Shown here: positions 1 through 11,605 of the stretch, one piece after another | Layout: each line of letters opens with the position of its first letter | Position numbering within the stretch: position 1 is the stretch's first letter | NCBI GenBank assembly: GCA_946122785.1 | Contig: CAMGYJ010000006.1 | Span: forward strand, 72,789,676-72,853,675 | Origin: Linum tenue | Lineage: Eukaryota > Streptophyta > Magnoliopsida > Malpighiales > Linaceae | DNA: 64,000 nucleotides | Direction of reading: 5' to 3' | Translations under genes and position numbers: made by a program | The notes under the pieces: model-generated | What the model saw: the letters and a program-made list of their open reading frames with translations, nothing else | Databases searched by the model: none | Told to the model about the DNA's origin: nothing

Positions 1-112
1 GTGTAATTTCCCCCCCAAGAAAACAAGTAGATGAGGATTTTATGATGGTGACTCTAGATCATGTTTACAACAAGGTGGAGAGAGTAAGCTAACAGAGTGG
101 TGCACTCTCCAG

Positions 113-119
113 TATAAAT
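113..119 (+). promoter_or_regulatory. TATA box of the MYB gene
   Basis: The motif TATAAAT lies about 110 bases upstream of the MYB start codon. With a normal TATA-to-start spacing of about 30 bases, transcription would begin near position 145 and leave a leader of about 80 bases. No upstream ATG in a competing frame is obvious in that leader. The call rests on motif and spacing only. Confidence 0.55.
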
Positions 120-227
120 ATGGACTCAAAGCAACTATCCTTCGGAGTCACAGAATGATTTGGTAAACAAAAACCAAAACCTCTGGGCTTGCCAAACAAA
201 TAGTATTATCCAAAATAGAAACATAGT

Positions 228-1347
228 ATGTCGTGGGGAGTGATGGAGGGACATTTTGGGTGTGGAATAAGCTGCAGCAGTAATGGTGCTGTTGCTGTGG
301 TTGAACAAGTAGCAGCAGCTGCAGGTGGTTGGAGAAAGGGGCCATGGACTGCCGAAGAGGACAAGTTGCTGATCGAGTATGTCAAACTGCACGGCGAAGG
401 ACGATGGAACTCTGTCTCCAGGCTTACAGGTTTTTGTTATGTCGTAAACCAGTTTGATCTCAATAAATCGAGTTATCGAGAAAAATGTTCGTTATGGGTC
501 TTATACCACTCAGCTAATTATAATCTCCTAATTAGCAGGGCTGAAGAGGAATGGGAAGAGTTGCAGATTGAGGTGGGTGAATTACTTGAGGCCAGACCTC
601 AAGAGAGGCCACATCACCCCACAGGAAGAGACCATTATTGTGGAGTTGCATGCTAGGTGGGGGAACAGGTAAACATTCAAATTTATCATTGATTAATTAA
701 TTAATTAATTAATCACCACATTAGAATTATAATCAGTAATTCATTGATCACTTGATGAGTTTGTACCTATCTGCCAACTTTTTGGATGATTATAATCTAG
801 CAGGAGGAGGAATTAGTGGATGATTAGTTTAATTCAATTTTATCCTGATTTGGGCAGGTGGTCCACTATTGCGAGGAGCCTGCCAGGGAGAACGGACAAC
901 GAGATCAAGAACTACTGGCGAACCCACTTCAAGAAAAAGACCAAAGTGCCCCTCCTCGACGCCTCCCAGAAGGCCAGGAACCGCCTCCTCAAGAGGCAGC
1001 AGTTCCACCAACAGCAGAAGGAGCAGCTGAACCAGCTGGACATGAAAAAGAGGATTTCCTTGCTCGACGACGACACCAACAACGATGACAATTACCACGT
1101 GGCTCAGTTCAGCGGCAGGCAAGAAGCTGCTGCCGCGGCCAATAGTAGTAGCAGCAGCAGCAGCAGCAACGGTTCTGTTTACACTGACAGCGGCGAGGAG
1201 CATAGGATTTTCTTTGGCAACGATATGTTACCGGCGGCAGAGGAAGGAAGTCTGTGGGACGACGAGGGGCTGTGGAGCCTGGAAGAGTACTTCCATGCGG
1301 CGGCGGGAAGAGTCCCGGCGAACTTAGTTGCACCTAATTTTTGTTGA
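228..1347 (+). CDS. R2R3-MYB transcription factor
   Basis: This is a DNA-binding transcription factor expected in the nucleus. Exons are about 228-429, 539-668 and 858-1347, joined in phase to give 273 residues. The R2 repeat begins near residue 36 ([13 protein letters not shown]), crosses the first intron at a conserved glycine and continues [20 protein letters not shown]3 follows ([20 protein letters not shown]) and, after the second intron, ends [18 protein letters not shown] near residue 139. Both introns sit at the positions typical of this family. The C-terminal region is low complexity, with glutamine, aspartate/asparagine and serine runs and an acidic end ([15 protein letters not shown]) that could be an activation segment. 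The WRTHFKKK ending resembles the MYB27/MYB48/MYB59 neighbourhood, but I cannot place the subgroup. An in-frame ATG at residue 6 is an alternative start. A TTAA-rich simple repeat lies in intron 2 near 692-714. Confidence 0.93.
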
Positions 1348-1613
1348 CTTATTATTAATAATCTGCAGTAGTACTGCACCAATAACTGTTTAATTTGTAC
1401 TTAGCTACTTGGGTTTATCCATGATCTAGCTCATGGATCCAATTCAGTTTGGAGTTTCGACCGGTTTGTAACTCGAACCAGTAACTGTACAGCCCTTGAG
1501 CGTGTTACGTTCTGTTTCGTGTCTAGTAGATATAAGAGGGTTGTTCATATCGTGGCAAAACAAGCCCAATCATTGTTGGTCGGTTATAAGCCGATCAACA
1601 CTTTTTTACTGAC

Positions 1614-1833
1614 CTGCAGAGGCCTTGTATATTTCGTATCTATAGCCAAAGCCATAGATGCATAGGACTGGAGGCCTCCTATTCTGTGTTTTTGGCCATA
1701 CTCAGCAACAAGAGCATCTGTAGCAACTTCAGTAATTGAAGCACCAATATTACTCAAAAGGATGCATGCCATGAGCATGGGAAGAGCTTTACATGCTACA
1801 GGAATCAATGCCAACACACCCCCAAGGTAATAC
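1614..1833 (-). pseudogene. Single-exon fragment of a folate/biopterin transporter (FBT) family gene
   Basis: Read on the minus strand, this segment has a plausible acceptor (TTTGTTTGCAG) before it and a donor (CTGCAG|GTCAGT) after it. It encodes a membrane-type peptide with strong resemblance to plastid/vacuolar folate-biopterin transporters: ALPMLMACILLSNIGASITE followed by VATDALVAEYGQKHRIGGLQ and SYASMALA. The family normally continues with a glycine-rich membrane segment. Here the frame instead runs into an unrelated tail (IDTKYTRPLQ). No other exon of a family that usually has about 400-500 residues was found nearby. It is therefore most likely a captured or decayed gene fragment. Expression and the agent that moved it are unknown. 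Confidence 0.7.
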
Positions 1834-2006
1834 CTGCAAACAAACACATAAAAGCATTTTGGGAATTTTCATCAGTCCAAGCTCATAAAACCAGTCCCAA
1901 AGTAAGGATTATAAGAGAGAGCTGCAGGAAAAACTACAAAAATCAACCTTCAATTTGAATGTAAGGTTGATATGATTTAAAAGGACACCAAATTATTATC
2001 AAATCA

Positions 2007-2079
2007 GCCCGTCTAGCTCAGTTGGTAGAGCGCAAGGCTCTTAACCTTGTGGTCGTGGGTTCGAGCCCCACGGTGGGCG
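2007..2079 (+). tRNA. tRNA-Lys(CUU): tRNA-Lys (anticodon CUU)
   Basis: This is a complete 73-base nuclear tRNA gene. The acceptor arm GCCCGTC (2007-2013) pairs with GGTGGGC (2072-2078), and G2079 is the discriminator base. The D arm contains GCTCAGTTGGTAGAGC, which is also the internal A box. The anticodon stem CAAGG/CCTTG (2033-2037 and 2045-2049) encloses the loop CTCTTAA, whose anticodon CTT (2040-2042) reads the lysine codon AAG. The T arm contains GGTTCGAGCCCC, the B box. There is no intron and CCA is not encoded, as expected for a eukaryotic gene. It lies between the FBT fragment and the HAD gene and is independently transcribed by RNA polymerase III. Confidence 0.96.
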
Positions 2080-2104
2080 AAACTAGTTATTTTTAATTTG
2101 TGTT

Positions 2105-2343
2105 CTGGAAAATGGAAACAGGTATCTATTAACAGCTACAGATCTTCGCAGAAAACGAACATTCCTCTTTCCTTGCTGTGGATCGACAACCATCAGATAT
2201 AATAGAGGAACTCTTTTTTCATCTTGGCCTGGAAAATGGAAACAAGCATCTATTGACAATTACAGATTTAAAGAACGCACAAAACAAGACATTCCTCTTT
2301 CCTTGCTGTGGATGGACAAACATCAGACATAATACAGGAACTC
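2105..2343 (+). repeat. Diverged tandem duplication of about 110 bp
   Basis: Two copies lie at about 2105-2213 and 2229-2343. Both begin CTGGAAAATGGAAACA, share the block CATTCCTCTTTCCTTGCTGT and end near GAGGAACTC/CAGGAACTC. They differ by scattered substitutions and a small indel. The repeat starts just after the tRNA gene and ends just beyond the stop codon of the minus-strand HAD gene, so it probably overlaps that gene's 3' untranslated region. No coding or folding role is apparent. Confidence 0.75.
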
Positions 2344-2387
2344 CACAAGAAAGTGATATCTATCCCTTTAAAACCAGGAGCAGATAA

Positions 2388-4011
2388 TCAAGGCAGCAGA
2401 TTGAACTTTGACTCCAAAATTGATTGAACTTCAGTTAGGGATGCCACTTTGAAGTCTGGTTCGAGATTCACCTCTGCAATGTCAGCAGCGCTGTACATGC
2501 CTTCTTCATCGAGCAAACATGTGAATGCCCCAGCACGTTTCCCACAAACCACCTGCAAATCAAGATAGGCACAGAAGAAACAAGGAAAATCAAGACAAGT
2601 AAATAGCAGAGGGAAAACTACACTCTGCCAAGTATGAAAGAACCAAAGCATAATGTTTGTATCTTGTTAACTCAATAAATGAACTCCGAAATAGATACAT
2701 GAATGAGCATGGAAGGAGTGATGAACAATAAAGAGAAGAGGAGGAGAGGACACAGAGGGTATCACCCACATCATCTTGAAGGCTGTCGCCAATCATGATG
2801 ACCTCGTCAGGCTGGACACCCCATTCCGAACATATATGGAGTAGAGGAGCCGGGTCCGGTTTACAAGGACGGAACTCCCGGCTCAATGCTGGAGAAAAGC
2901 TCCTCTGCATCAACAACCCACCACAGACAAGATTGAGACCACCCTCTGTTTGAAATAAAAGCTGGTAATGGAATTTTCCAATTACAAAGAGCGAAATCTT
3001 GATAAGTAAGTGAAAAGAAAAAACAATGTTCCTGAGCATTTGCAATACTTTGTTACAGCCAAGAAAGAAGCAGCTCCAATGGGGAAAAAACATTAACTGC
3101 AGTTAAGTTAGGGTCAAACAGAAATCGTTTCTTAACACAAGTACCATTCAGGACACCAATCAATCACACCTTACAACTTACAAACCTGAGGAAAGCAGCA
3201 AAGCTTTTTAATGAAGGTAAGTTTATGGAAGTTTCCTTGCTGGAGAGCAGCGAACTCCAGCCTTACAATACAGACTCACCATGCCGGCAATCAGTTTAGA
3301 AGAAACCAATAACAAACTAGATTCATTCAAAGCCCATTTCAACAAGCAACTCACTTACCCCAAATCGGGAATGGAAAATATCAACAGCTTCCTTGAAGTT
3401 TCGAGTGATTAACCCCATCCTGAAGAATTACAACTAAGGCTTCCATGACACTAACTTCTTACGCATCTCCGCTAAGCATTATCAGCAAAAGCTACGCGTA
3501 ACTCGAGAACCCAAACCTGATTTTCTTCGAATCCAGAAACCCACATAGCTCTGCAGCACCTGATCAAACAAAAACACAAGCCCAAAAACAATGACCTCCA
3601 AATTCCACTTTAACCAGCAAGAATTGAAGAAAAAATGTGACACCTCACCGCAACTAAAATTCATCAAAACTAACCAGGCATAATTTGAAGGCGGTCGGAA
3701 CCCTGGCGCTCGTAATCAACAATGATCTCGTAAGCCTTCCGCTGCCGGTCGGGGCTCCAGCTCTGGATGTGGTGGAGAATGTCGATGCCGGTGGGATTCT
3801 CGGCCTTGATTCTCCGGCACTCGTCCTCGCCGAGCACGGCATTGTGCATCGCCGGGAAATCGATGGTGGGGACCGTTAGGGTTCCGTCCATGTCAAAGAC
3901 TACTCCTCTGATGCGAGCTCTGGTGGCAGTGGCCATGGCGAAGTGTGAAATTGACGATGGGCAGTGCTTGGGATGCAGAGAGAGGATTGATTTGAAGAGA
4001 AGAGAGCGCAT
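2388..4011 (-). CDS. HAD-superfamily hydrolase (plant haloacid dehalogenase-like protein)
   Basis: Five exons on the minus strand, 3675-4011, 3517-3559, 3359-3419, 2770-2904 and 2388-2552, join in phase to 246 codons. HAD motif 1 is VVFDMDGTLTVP near residues 37-48, with both catalytic aspartates present. Motif 4 is MIGDSLQDD near 184-192 and supplies the magnesium-binding aspartates. Between them lie the cap region (GIDILHHIQSWSPDRQRKAY) and FSPALSREFRPCKPDP. It closely resembles the small plant HAD proteins of the Arabidopsis At2g33255 type; the substrate is unknown. The first 25 residues are basic and hydroxylated and could target an organelle. However, the TATA box at 4041-4050 lies only about 30 bases from the ATG at 4011, so translation may start at the ATG at 3936 (MATATRARIRG), giving 221 residues. 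It is head-to-head with the RH13-like gene. Confidence 0.9.
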
Positions 4012-4384
4012 AATTTTGGAGGAAATTCCTGCCGGCTCCGATATTTATAGAGATAACGCTGGGTTTTTGTGTGGCTAAATTGGCGGTTGATTAACTAACT
4101 ACTTTAACCGCCGGCGGGAATAATATTGACAAAATTACCGCACAGGCCCGGAGCCCCGGGCGGACTCTGGAGCGTAATAGGCCCAAACTCATTATGTGGG
4201 CTCATTAAACAAGGCTCACATTCTGTCCATTGGGCCAATGATTCGTTAGTTAGTCCTCACCCAAAACGTTTAAAAACCAGAGCGAAAAAGAAAAACGTTT
4301 CGAAATTCTTTCTAAAACTGCCTTGAACCATAAACCCTTCCCGACGCGCACTTCTTTCTCGGTCTACACCAAAAACCACTGGTC
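4012..4384. promoter_or_regulatory. Shared head-to-head promoter between HAD and RH13-like genes
   Basis: These 373 bases separate two divergent start codons, so they must hold both promoters. On the minus strand the motif CTATAAATAT at 4041-4050 is a good TATA box for the HAD gene. No clear TATA box is visible for the plus-strand helicase gene, which is common for housekeeping genes. The middle contains GGCCCAAAC, AGGCCC and TGGGCC motifs (about 4145-4240), similar to the GCCCA elements found upstream of plant ribosome-biogenesis and other growth genes. The functional assignment is inference from motif and spacing. Confidence 0.6.
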
Positions 4385-7300
4385 ATGGCGGCCGCTTCAC
4401 CGCCGTCGACATCCAAACCATCAAACAAGAGGGGAAAGAGAAGGCGAGCTCAACAGGACCCGGTGCTCGAAGGATTCGATTCACTCCCCTGGAAATCGTC
4501 GCTTCCCGAAGCCGAAGAAGGTGACCCGTTCTCTGTGTTCGCCGGCGTTAATGACTTCGAAGGAGGTTCGTCATCCTTTTCTCCCTCTCGCTCTCCTCTC
4601 TCTATTGTTCTGGGAAATTTTTCGACTGCAACGAGAGCCATGACTAATGGCTTTATGCACAGTCGCCGGACTTCTTACTTACGTTATTGTAGTTGGGGGC
4701 GCTAGTTGTTAGGTCTTCCATTGGAATGGTCATGTATTTGGAGAAAAAATATGTGCTTCGTTTTTGTGTTATTGTGCTTTTTTTTTTTAAGTTTAGGTTG
4801 GTGTAGTGTTTGATAACATTGGCGAATTTCAGGTTTTCTTTCGCTGGAAGAGGTCGACGAGCTTGACTATGGATTGTCGATCCCTCAACCTGAAAAGAAA
4901 TCAAAATCCAAGAAGCAGAAGCGTGATGCTGCTGCTGATGGTGCTGGTCGGAGTGTAGAGGATAAGCCTGCCATGGAGAAGAAGAAGAAGAAGAAGGGAC
5001 AGAAGAGGAAGAAAGGGAAGCAGAAGAATGAAAAGATAACGGATGCAAATGAACCAGAGAGAAACGAGGGGGAAACTGGTTGGTGCTTCTTCTTGCTCTT
5101 GTTGCTTGTTGTGGATTACGGGAGTTGATTCCTACTGTAGAGTCTGATTCTCTGATTTTCTTGATTGCTGTCCATGTTTATGCATCTCACCTCGTAATGA
5201 AATGTCAATGTACATCATTCACTTGCTTTTAATTGCCTATTGAACTCTATTGCTCATATGATACACCACCTGGTTTGTTGGTTCTGAAATTTTTTGATAG
5301 TGAACATCAATATGCTGACCAATCACTCCTGTCTTGTGCCTATAGTTAGCGATGGTGACGATGGTGCTGTTATTAGCAATGGCAAAGCTGTAGATAGCAA
5401 TAGCAATGGTGACGCCAAAGAAGACTCGGTTGATGAAACAGAGTTCTATGCATGGAATGAATTGAGGCTTCATCCAATGCTTATCAAATCAATCCATAGG
5501 CTTGGTTTTAAGGAGCCAACACGGATTCAGAAAGCCTGTATTCCTGCGGCTGCTCATCAAGGAAAGGTTAGTTTGTTGTAATTAATTGAGGTACTGGCAT
5601 TTTATTGGTGGTGTGATAGTCATGGTTTTATTTTCCATGATAGGATATTATTGGTGCTGCAGAGACCGGTTCTGGGAAAACTCTTGCCTTTGGTTTGCCA
5701 ATTTTGCAACGTCTACTAGAAGAACGGGATAAGGCTGAGAAACTGCTTGATGACAAGGGTGATGATGCTAACAAGTATGCCCCAACAGGTGTTCTGCGTG
5801 CTCTAATCATCACCCCGACGAGGGAACTCGCTGTTCAGGTACTTATACTATCTCACCGTTGGTTACTTCCATACATGATCTTGCTCAGCCCAACGAGGAT
5901 ATGCTTTGAGTTTTGTTTTGCTGGGAAAGATGAAATGTTTGATTTTATTAAAAATATATTTCATTATATTTTGATAGTTTCATTTGATTTTTCTAGTTGA
6001 GACTGATTTAGTTGAAAGGAAAGCTTGCCTCTTCTGCATCCACCACTACTTTTCCCCTCCATCTCTATGCAGGAAGTGATTAACAGTTTACATGTGGATT
6101 GTTGCAGTTGAAATACTGTATTCTGCTTGTTTATGTTTGATTGATGTGGTCCCGAGGTTCAAAGACGTTTGCCCCCATATTAAATACATTGACAGGTTGC
6201 TTAAGTTTGTAAATGTTTTACTTAATTAATTCTGACCTGCATTTTTGGATTCTTTTGTCTAGGTTTCTGATCATCTTAAGGAAGCAGCTAAAGGGATTAA
6301 TGTTAGAGTGGTTGCAATTGTTGGTGGAATGTCAACAGAGAAACAGGAGAGACTGCTAAGAGCAAGGCCTGAGATCATTGTTGGAACTCCTGGGCGATTA
6401 TGGGAACTTATGTCAGGGGGAGAGGAGCATCTTGTTGAAGTTCGTGCTGATTGCTTTCCATATTAACAATTCTGTATGCAAAAGAAATTTATCTCATTTT
6501 AATTTTTTTGTCTGTTGACATACTTTTGTGCATAACTTCTTCTTGCAGTTGCATTCCTTGTCATTCTTTGTGCTGGATGAAGCCGATAGAATGATTGAAA
6601 ATGGACACTTTCGCGAGGTGCAGTCAATTATTGATATGCTTCCCATGTCCAGCAGTTCTTCTGTTGATCAATCTCAAGATAGCAAAACTTGTGTAACAGA
6701 GGCTAGCTTCCAGAGAAAGAAAAGACAAACCTTTGTTTTCTCTGCCACTCTAGCATTGTCGGCAGATTTTCGCAAGAAACTAAAGCGAGGATCAGTAAAA
6801 TCAAAACAAGCAGTGTCTGCTGACCTTAATTCTATTGAAACCCTTTCTGAGCGTGCTGGAATGAGGGATAATGTTGCCATTGTCGATTTGACAAATGCAT
6901 CTGTCTTGGCTAGCAAGCTTGCAGAATCCTTTGTTGAGTACGCAATCCATAACCTAGCTATTATTGTTACCAAGTCTTATCTATTTGGAATTTTGGTTGT
7001 TTACGTATGTTCTTGTTAGTCTGATGCTTACATGCTGCATTGTGGCTGTGCAGGTGCGGGGAAGAAGATAAAGATGCTTACTTGTATTATTTATTGAGTG
7101 TTCATGGGCAAGGTCGTACTATTGTATTTTGTACCTCAATTGCGGCGTTGCGCCACATTGCTTCCATCTTGCGCATCCTTGGAATCAATGTTTGGACACT
7201 TCATGCTCAGATGCAACAGCGAGCTCGTTTGAAGGTTTCCCTTTTCTCTTCTTTTCCTATAAGTTGCTTTTTTTTTTTTGCTTTTGAATCTGCTGTTGTT

Positions 7301-9590
7301 GGTACTGCAATCTTCATATTCTTTCTTTATAAATTAATCAAAAGAAACTATTGAAATATGAACTTCAACTTCAGAATTAAGTTGGGTGATTGATCTGTGG
7401 AAGCTGAATCTCAGTTGGCTTTCATGAGAAAATTTAGAGATGAACTGAACAACCTATTAGACTGATTTACTGCGTTGATGCTTACTGTTAAACATGGCAA
7501 TACCTAAAAAATGTTGGATGTGTATTGATAGTCGTATGTTTTTTTTTTGTCACCTCTGTTGTCTGTATAGTGTACATGTCAGTTATTTTTAATCATAAAA
7601 AATGTCACCATGTCTGGAATCCAAATCTTCTTTGATGCCAACCACCTTCCTCTATCAATGCAGGCAATGGATCGTTTTCGTTCCACTGAACATGGCATTC
7701 TTATTGCCACAGATGTTGCAGCAAGAGGGCTTGATATTCCTGGTGTTCGAACTGTTATTCATTATCAGCTTCCTCATTCAGCTGAAGTAAATATCAGAAT
7801 TTCCTTTCACCATATGCTGCGAAAGTTATTATTTCTTTTCTTTTTGTTGAATTTACCATTGCACTTGTGGTGTTAGGTTTACGTGCACAGAAGTGGAAGG
7901 ACGGCTAGGGCTTTTGCTGACGGCTGCAGCATTGCTCTAATCTCATCAAAGGATACCTCAAAATTTGCATCACTCTGCAAGTCATTTTCAAAGGTAGTAA
8001 AGTTTCTGAGAGGAAATCGTTTCGTCTTCCTCATGTGTTGCCCAGTTAAGCATCTGAGAGCTGAAATTTCTTAGAAAACAAATTAGGGAAGCAGATAACC
8101 AAACTTGGTTTTGTTGACCGAAAATCAGTCTGAAACTTCTGAAAAGTCTCATATAACGCAAAATGGTGCAAGCAAGTGATTCTGTTGTTACAAATTTTAC
8201 AACAGTTCCAAATATTTGTTGCATTTAAGAGCTAGGTCGTTGTAAACCTTTCTTAAGTATTTGGTGGTTAACTGCAGTGGAGTAACATTTCCCTGTATTG
8301 AACTACCTTAAACAGGAAAGCTTTCGGAGATTTCCTTTAGATGATTCTTACATGCCTGAGGTGATGAAACGACTGTCTCTAGCACGCCAAATAGACAAGA
8401 TATCACGGAAGGAATCTCAGGTATTAATATTTTACTTTGGTTTGTGTCATCTGTTATATCTCTTAAAAAGTGTTTACATAAATGTTTCATTCTTGAGTGT
8501 TATAAACATGTTTAGTTCAAGCTAGTGTACTGACTTCTAAGCCTGATGTATTTGAGTAGGAGAAGGCAACAAAATCCTGGTTTGAGAGGAATGCAGAATC
8601 AGTTGAGCTGGTTATCGACGAGGATGACAGCGAGGAGGAAAGAGTGAACCATCGTAGAGAAAAGAAAGCTAGCTCGGCACAACTGAAAACCCTGCAGCAG
8701 GTATTAATTCTTCTTTTATTTTTCTTCTTCTTCTTCTTCTTGTGAAAGAATACTTTTTCTTTACTTGTATCTTGGTCTGTCTTCTTTATCTGCAATTCGG
8801 TTGTCTCAGCCTTTTGTGATAATTGTTTCGTTTTTTTTCCACAGGAGCTCAATACCATCCTTTCACGCCCATTGCAACCCAAATCATTCTCGCATCGGTT
8901 TTTAGCTGGGGTAATTATTCAACTGTGTCCCATGATTAGAGGCCTTGACTTTTCCAATAATTGCACTAAGCATTTCACTTACGAGATCATTGAATTTGAG
9001 TTTGGTAGTACTAACTAGACAAGTCACTTGAAAATGTTTAATCTCCTTTCAGGCTGGTATTTCGCCCCTCCTCCAGCAGCAAATTGAAGAACTAACTAGA
9101 CAAAAGACGAGGAACGTAATGGGCGCGGGAGACAACAAAAAGAGGAAAATGGTTGTCATCGGTCAAGATTGCGTCGAGCCACTCCAGGCACTCCGCAGTG
9201 GTGGTCACGAGGTTGTAGGGCCTTACTATCTAACAGATTCCTCGTCTCCGTTCTTCCTTTCTCTCGTCTCCCAGCTCAAAACTAGTCGAATTAACGGATG
9301 ATGTTTGTTTCAACTTGTTCTCAAATTTCCTAGTTTTGGCCCTATCTCGTGCAGGTGCGGATGGACACGAAGGAGGTGGCGGAGAAGCGGAAAAACATGG
9401 AGAATCTGAGGAGAAAGAGAAAGGAAGAAAAGAAGCGTATGCACTGTAACTCTACCTTTGCTTTTTCCATTCTCTACGATTCATCCATAGCCCGACTTAT
9501 ATCCACAGCGACGTGTTGCGTGGATTGATGTTTTCAGGTAAGCGAGATCAGCGGAGAAACCAGAAGAAGCAGTCAAGAGGGGCGCATTGA
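4385..9590 (+). CDS. RH13: DEAD-box ATP-dependent RNA helicase, RH13/Mak5/DDX24 type
   Basis: This RNA helicase type is linked, through its yeast relative Mak5, to 60S ribosome assembly in the nucleolus. Fifteen exons join in phase to 811 codons: 4385-4565, 4833-5078, 5346-5566, 5644-5838, 6263-6439, 6549-6937, 7054-7234, 7664-7786, 7877-7993, 8316-8420, 8560-8700, 8845-8910, 9053-9211, 9355-9436 and 9538-9590. The N-terminus is lysine-rich, as expected for nucleolar targeting. Motifs in order: Q-motif region (GFKEPTRIQ), Walker [10 protein letters not shown] near 221-229, PTRELA near 274, VGTPGRL, DEAD at 350-353, SAT at 405-407 and HRSGRTAR at 575-582. A serine-rich insertion separates the DEAD and SAT motifs, as in this subfamily. 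The C-terminus is basic ([18 protein letters not shown]). Length matches the Arabidopsis RH13 class of a little over 800 residues. All key helicase residues are present. Confidence 0.94.
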
Positions 9591-10359
9591 TGACCAGATG
9601 AATGAAACTGTGAGTGTTATAAATTCCTCGAAGCAGGTTAGGGAGAAGTGAAGTGTCCTTGTTGACATTTCCTGGTCAAATGCTTCAGGGTAACGGTTTA
9701 GGTATCTTGGTGCCATAAGTTACGTAGCTCTTACATCATGTTCTTGGCTGTGGCATTTTACGGGAATACCCTGCAATCTAATGCAAATGACTATTTTGGT
9801 TACCTGCCGCAGGGCATCCTGAATTTGATTGGTCAGTTTCATGAAATTTGTCGTAGAAAAATGAATGTACGGGTTGACTTTTCTGCCAGTCAGCTCTTTC
9901 ACCTAACCGTTTGATGCGGGAGATGGATGGGCTGGCCAGAGTTTTGTGGACAGTGGAAAATTGTAATGGGAATGGGGGAAAAGGCAGAGGATAATTGCGA
10001 CGACTTTGACCAAGTGAAGTCGTTTGTTTCTTTCTAAATTGAACCACAAAGAATAAAAAATAAAAATTCTTGGTTGACTTGACTTGTCATTCAATCAATC
10101 TACTTGCAAATTGTATTGTGCAATTATCTTCAATATCAATAATTTGTAGAAGATGTTCAAAATTGTGAAAGAACGATAGTAGAGATATTGAGAGATCATT
10201 TGATCGTAATTGTGGGGAACTCTTTGTGATTTTGCGGGTTTATTTTTTGGTTAAGCAGATACGCCTAAAAGTTTTGATGGTTGAAGGCTAAAAGGTTAAG
10301 ACTTTGGTCAACCATAGTCCACCACTATCCACCCGATTTTTAGCGGGACATCTTTTTTC
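9591..10359. other. Intergenic sequence downstream of the helicase gene
   Basis: This AT-rich stretch holds the presumed 3' untranslated region of the helicase gene and spacer DNA. I see no convincing coding exon, RNA gene or mobile-element end. Short frames on the minus strand around 9720-10094 have no recognisable protein motif and no conserved splice structure. Confidence 0.6.
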
Positions 10360-10362
10360 TTA

Positions 10363-10945
10363 GGGTGCGTTTGGATACAATGATTTGGATTTGGTATTTG
10401 TGATTTGGATTTCCAAATACCAAATCATATGTTTGGATATTAATTACATTTGGTATTTGGATTTGTGTCAAATTCATGGGGTGATTTCCAAATACATGTC
10501 TAGTGTATTTTTTGTCAACTTCAAATACATTTCAACAACTAGTGATTTGAAATACCTCCTAACAAAAGAATGGACCTATTTGTAAAATATGAAAAGTTTA
10601 GGTACTATAGTGTGTGACAAAACATATAAAGGTACCAAAATGTAATTTTACCATCAAAATTTCAGGACTTTTTTATAAAATTTTAAAAGTTTAGGTACTA
10701 AATTGTAAGGAAAAATAATTTTGGGTACCAAACTGTAATTTACCAAAATTTGTAGTAAGTGACCAGAAAATTAAAAATTGAAATTGAAAATCATAAAATA
10801 CAAAATACAAACAAATTACAAATGAGTATCCAAACAATGAATTTGAATTACATGTATTTCAAATGCTAATATTTCAAATACATCCATTTCAAATCCTAAT
10901 ATTTCAAATACCTTACATTTAAAATTCACTTATCCAAACGCACCC
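10363..10945. mobile_element. Tourist-like MITE (PIF/Harbinger type)
   Basis: The 583-bp element starts GGGTGCGTTTGGATA and ends with the exact inverted complement TATCCAAACGCACCC. TTA is duplicated directly on both sides (10360-10362 and 10946-10948), the target preference of PIF/Harbinger elements. The subterminal parts are also partly self-complementary, with alternating GATTTGGATTTGG/CCAAATACCAAATC and ATTTGAAATAC-like words. No transposase is encoded, so it is non-autonomous. The central part around 10590-10750 is shared in inverted orientation with a hAT element near 33.5 kb. Confidence 0.9.
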
Positions 10946-11108
10946 TTAGAGAATTACACGAATTCATAAGAAGCACCCACAACATAATGGGTGAGTAAAT
11001 TGCAGGTGGATTCGTGGTTTTGGGAGGGAGGTAGGGTTTTGGATAGAGATGGTAAAATTGTGTGCGCGGTAAGTTGTACTAGACGAATGAGTTATGTTGT
11101 ATTTTGTA

Positions 11109-11605
11109 GGGTTATAGGTATAATATGCCCCTCTACTATGAGGTTTTATCAAACATGCCCCTCTATTATTTTTTACATCAAACATGCTTTTGTACTTTGA
11201 AATAATTATCAAACATGTCATTCTGTTAAAATTTTCATCCAAAAACCATTAACCAAGGCCGAACTTTAGTTTGGGCGACACAAATGACTAAAATATCCAT
11301 AATAAATTCACTTTAGAACTTTTTTCGTTCTTTTGTATAATCAAATCATTCAAATAATTTCACTTTGAAAAGACCCAGGGAAATAAAACAGGGGACAAAA
11401 CTGACATTTTTCCTCCCATTTGCCGATGTCGGGTCATTTAAATCTCGGTTCAACCACGATTGACGATTTTTTCAATGAAAATTTTAACAGAAGGGCATGT
11501 TTGATAATTTTTTCAAAGTATAAGGGCATTATTTGATGTAAAAAATAGTAGAGGAGCATGTTTGATAAAACGTCATAGTAAAATGGCATATTATACCTAT
11601 AATCC
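11109..11605. mobile_element. Mutator-like MITE with long inverted termini
   Basis: The 497-bp element has terminal inverted repeats beginning GGGTTATAGGTATAATATGC on the left and GGATTATAGGTATAATATGC on the right. The similarity extends inward for more than 100 bases on each side, including ATCAAACATGC words. It is flanked by an exact 9-bp direct repeat TATTTTGTA at 11100-11108 and 11606-11614. A 9-bp target duplication with long termini is typical of Mutator-like elements. No coding capacity is seen. Confidence 0.88.

Noticed and set aside
858..1088. Open frame on the plus strand overlapping MYB exon 3
   Set aside because: It is an alternative frame of a GC-rich exon; the MYB frame carries the conserved R3 repeat.
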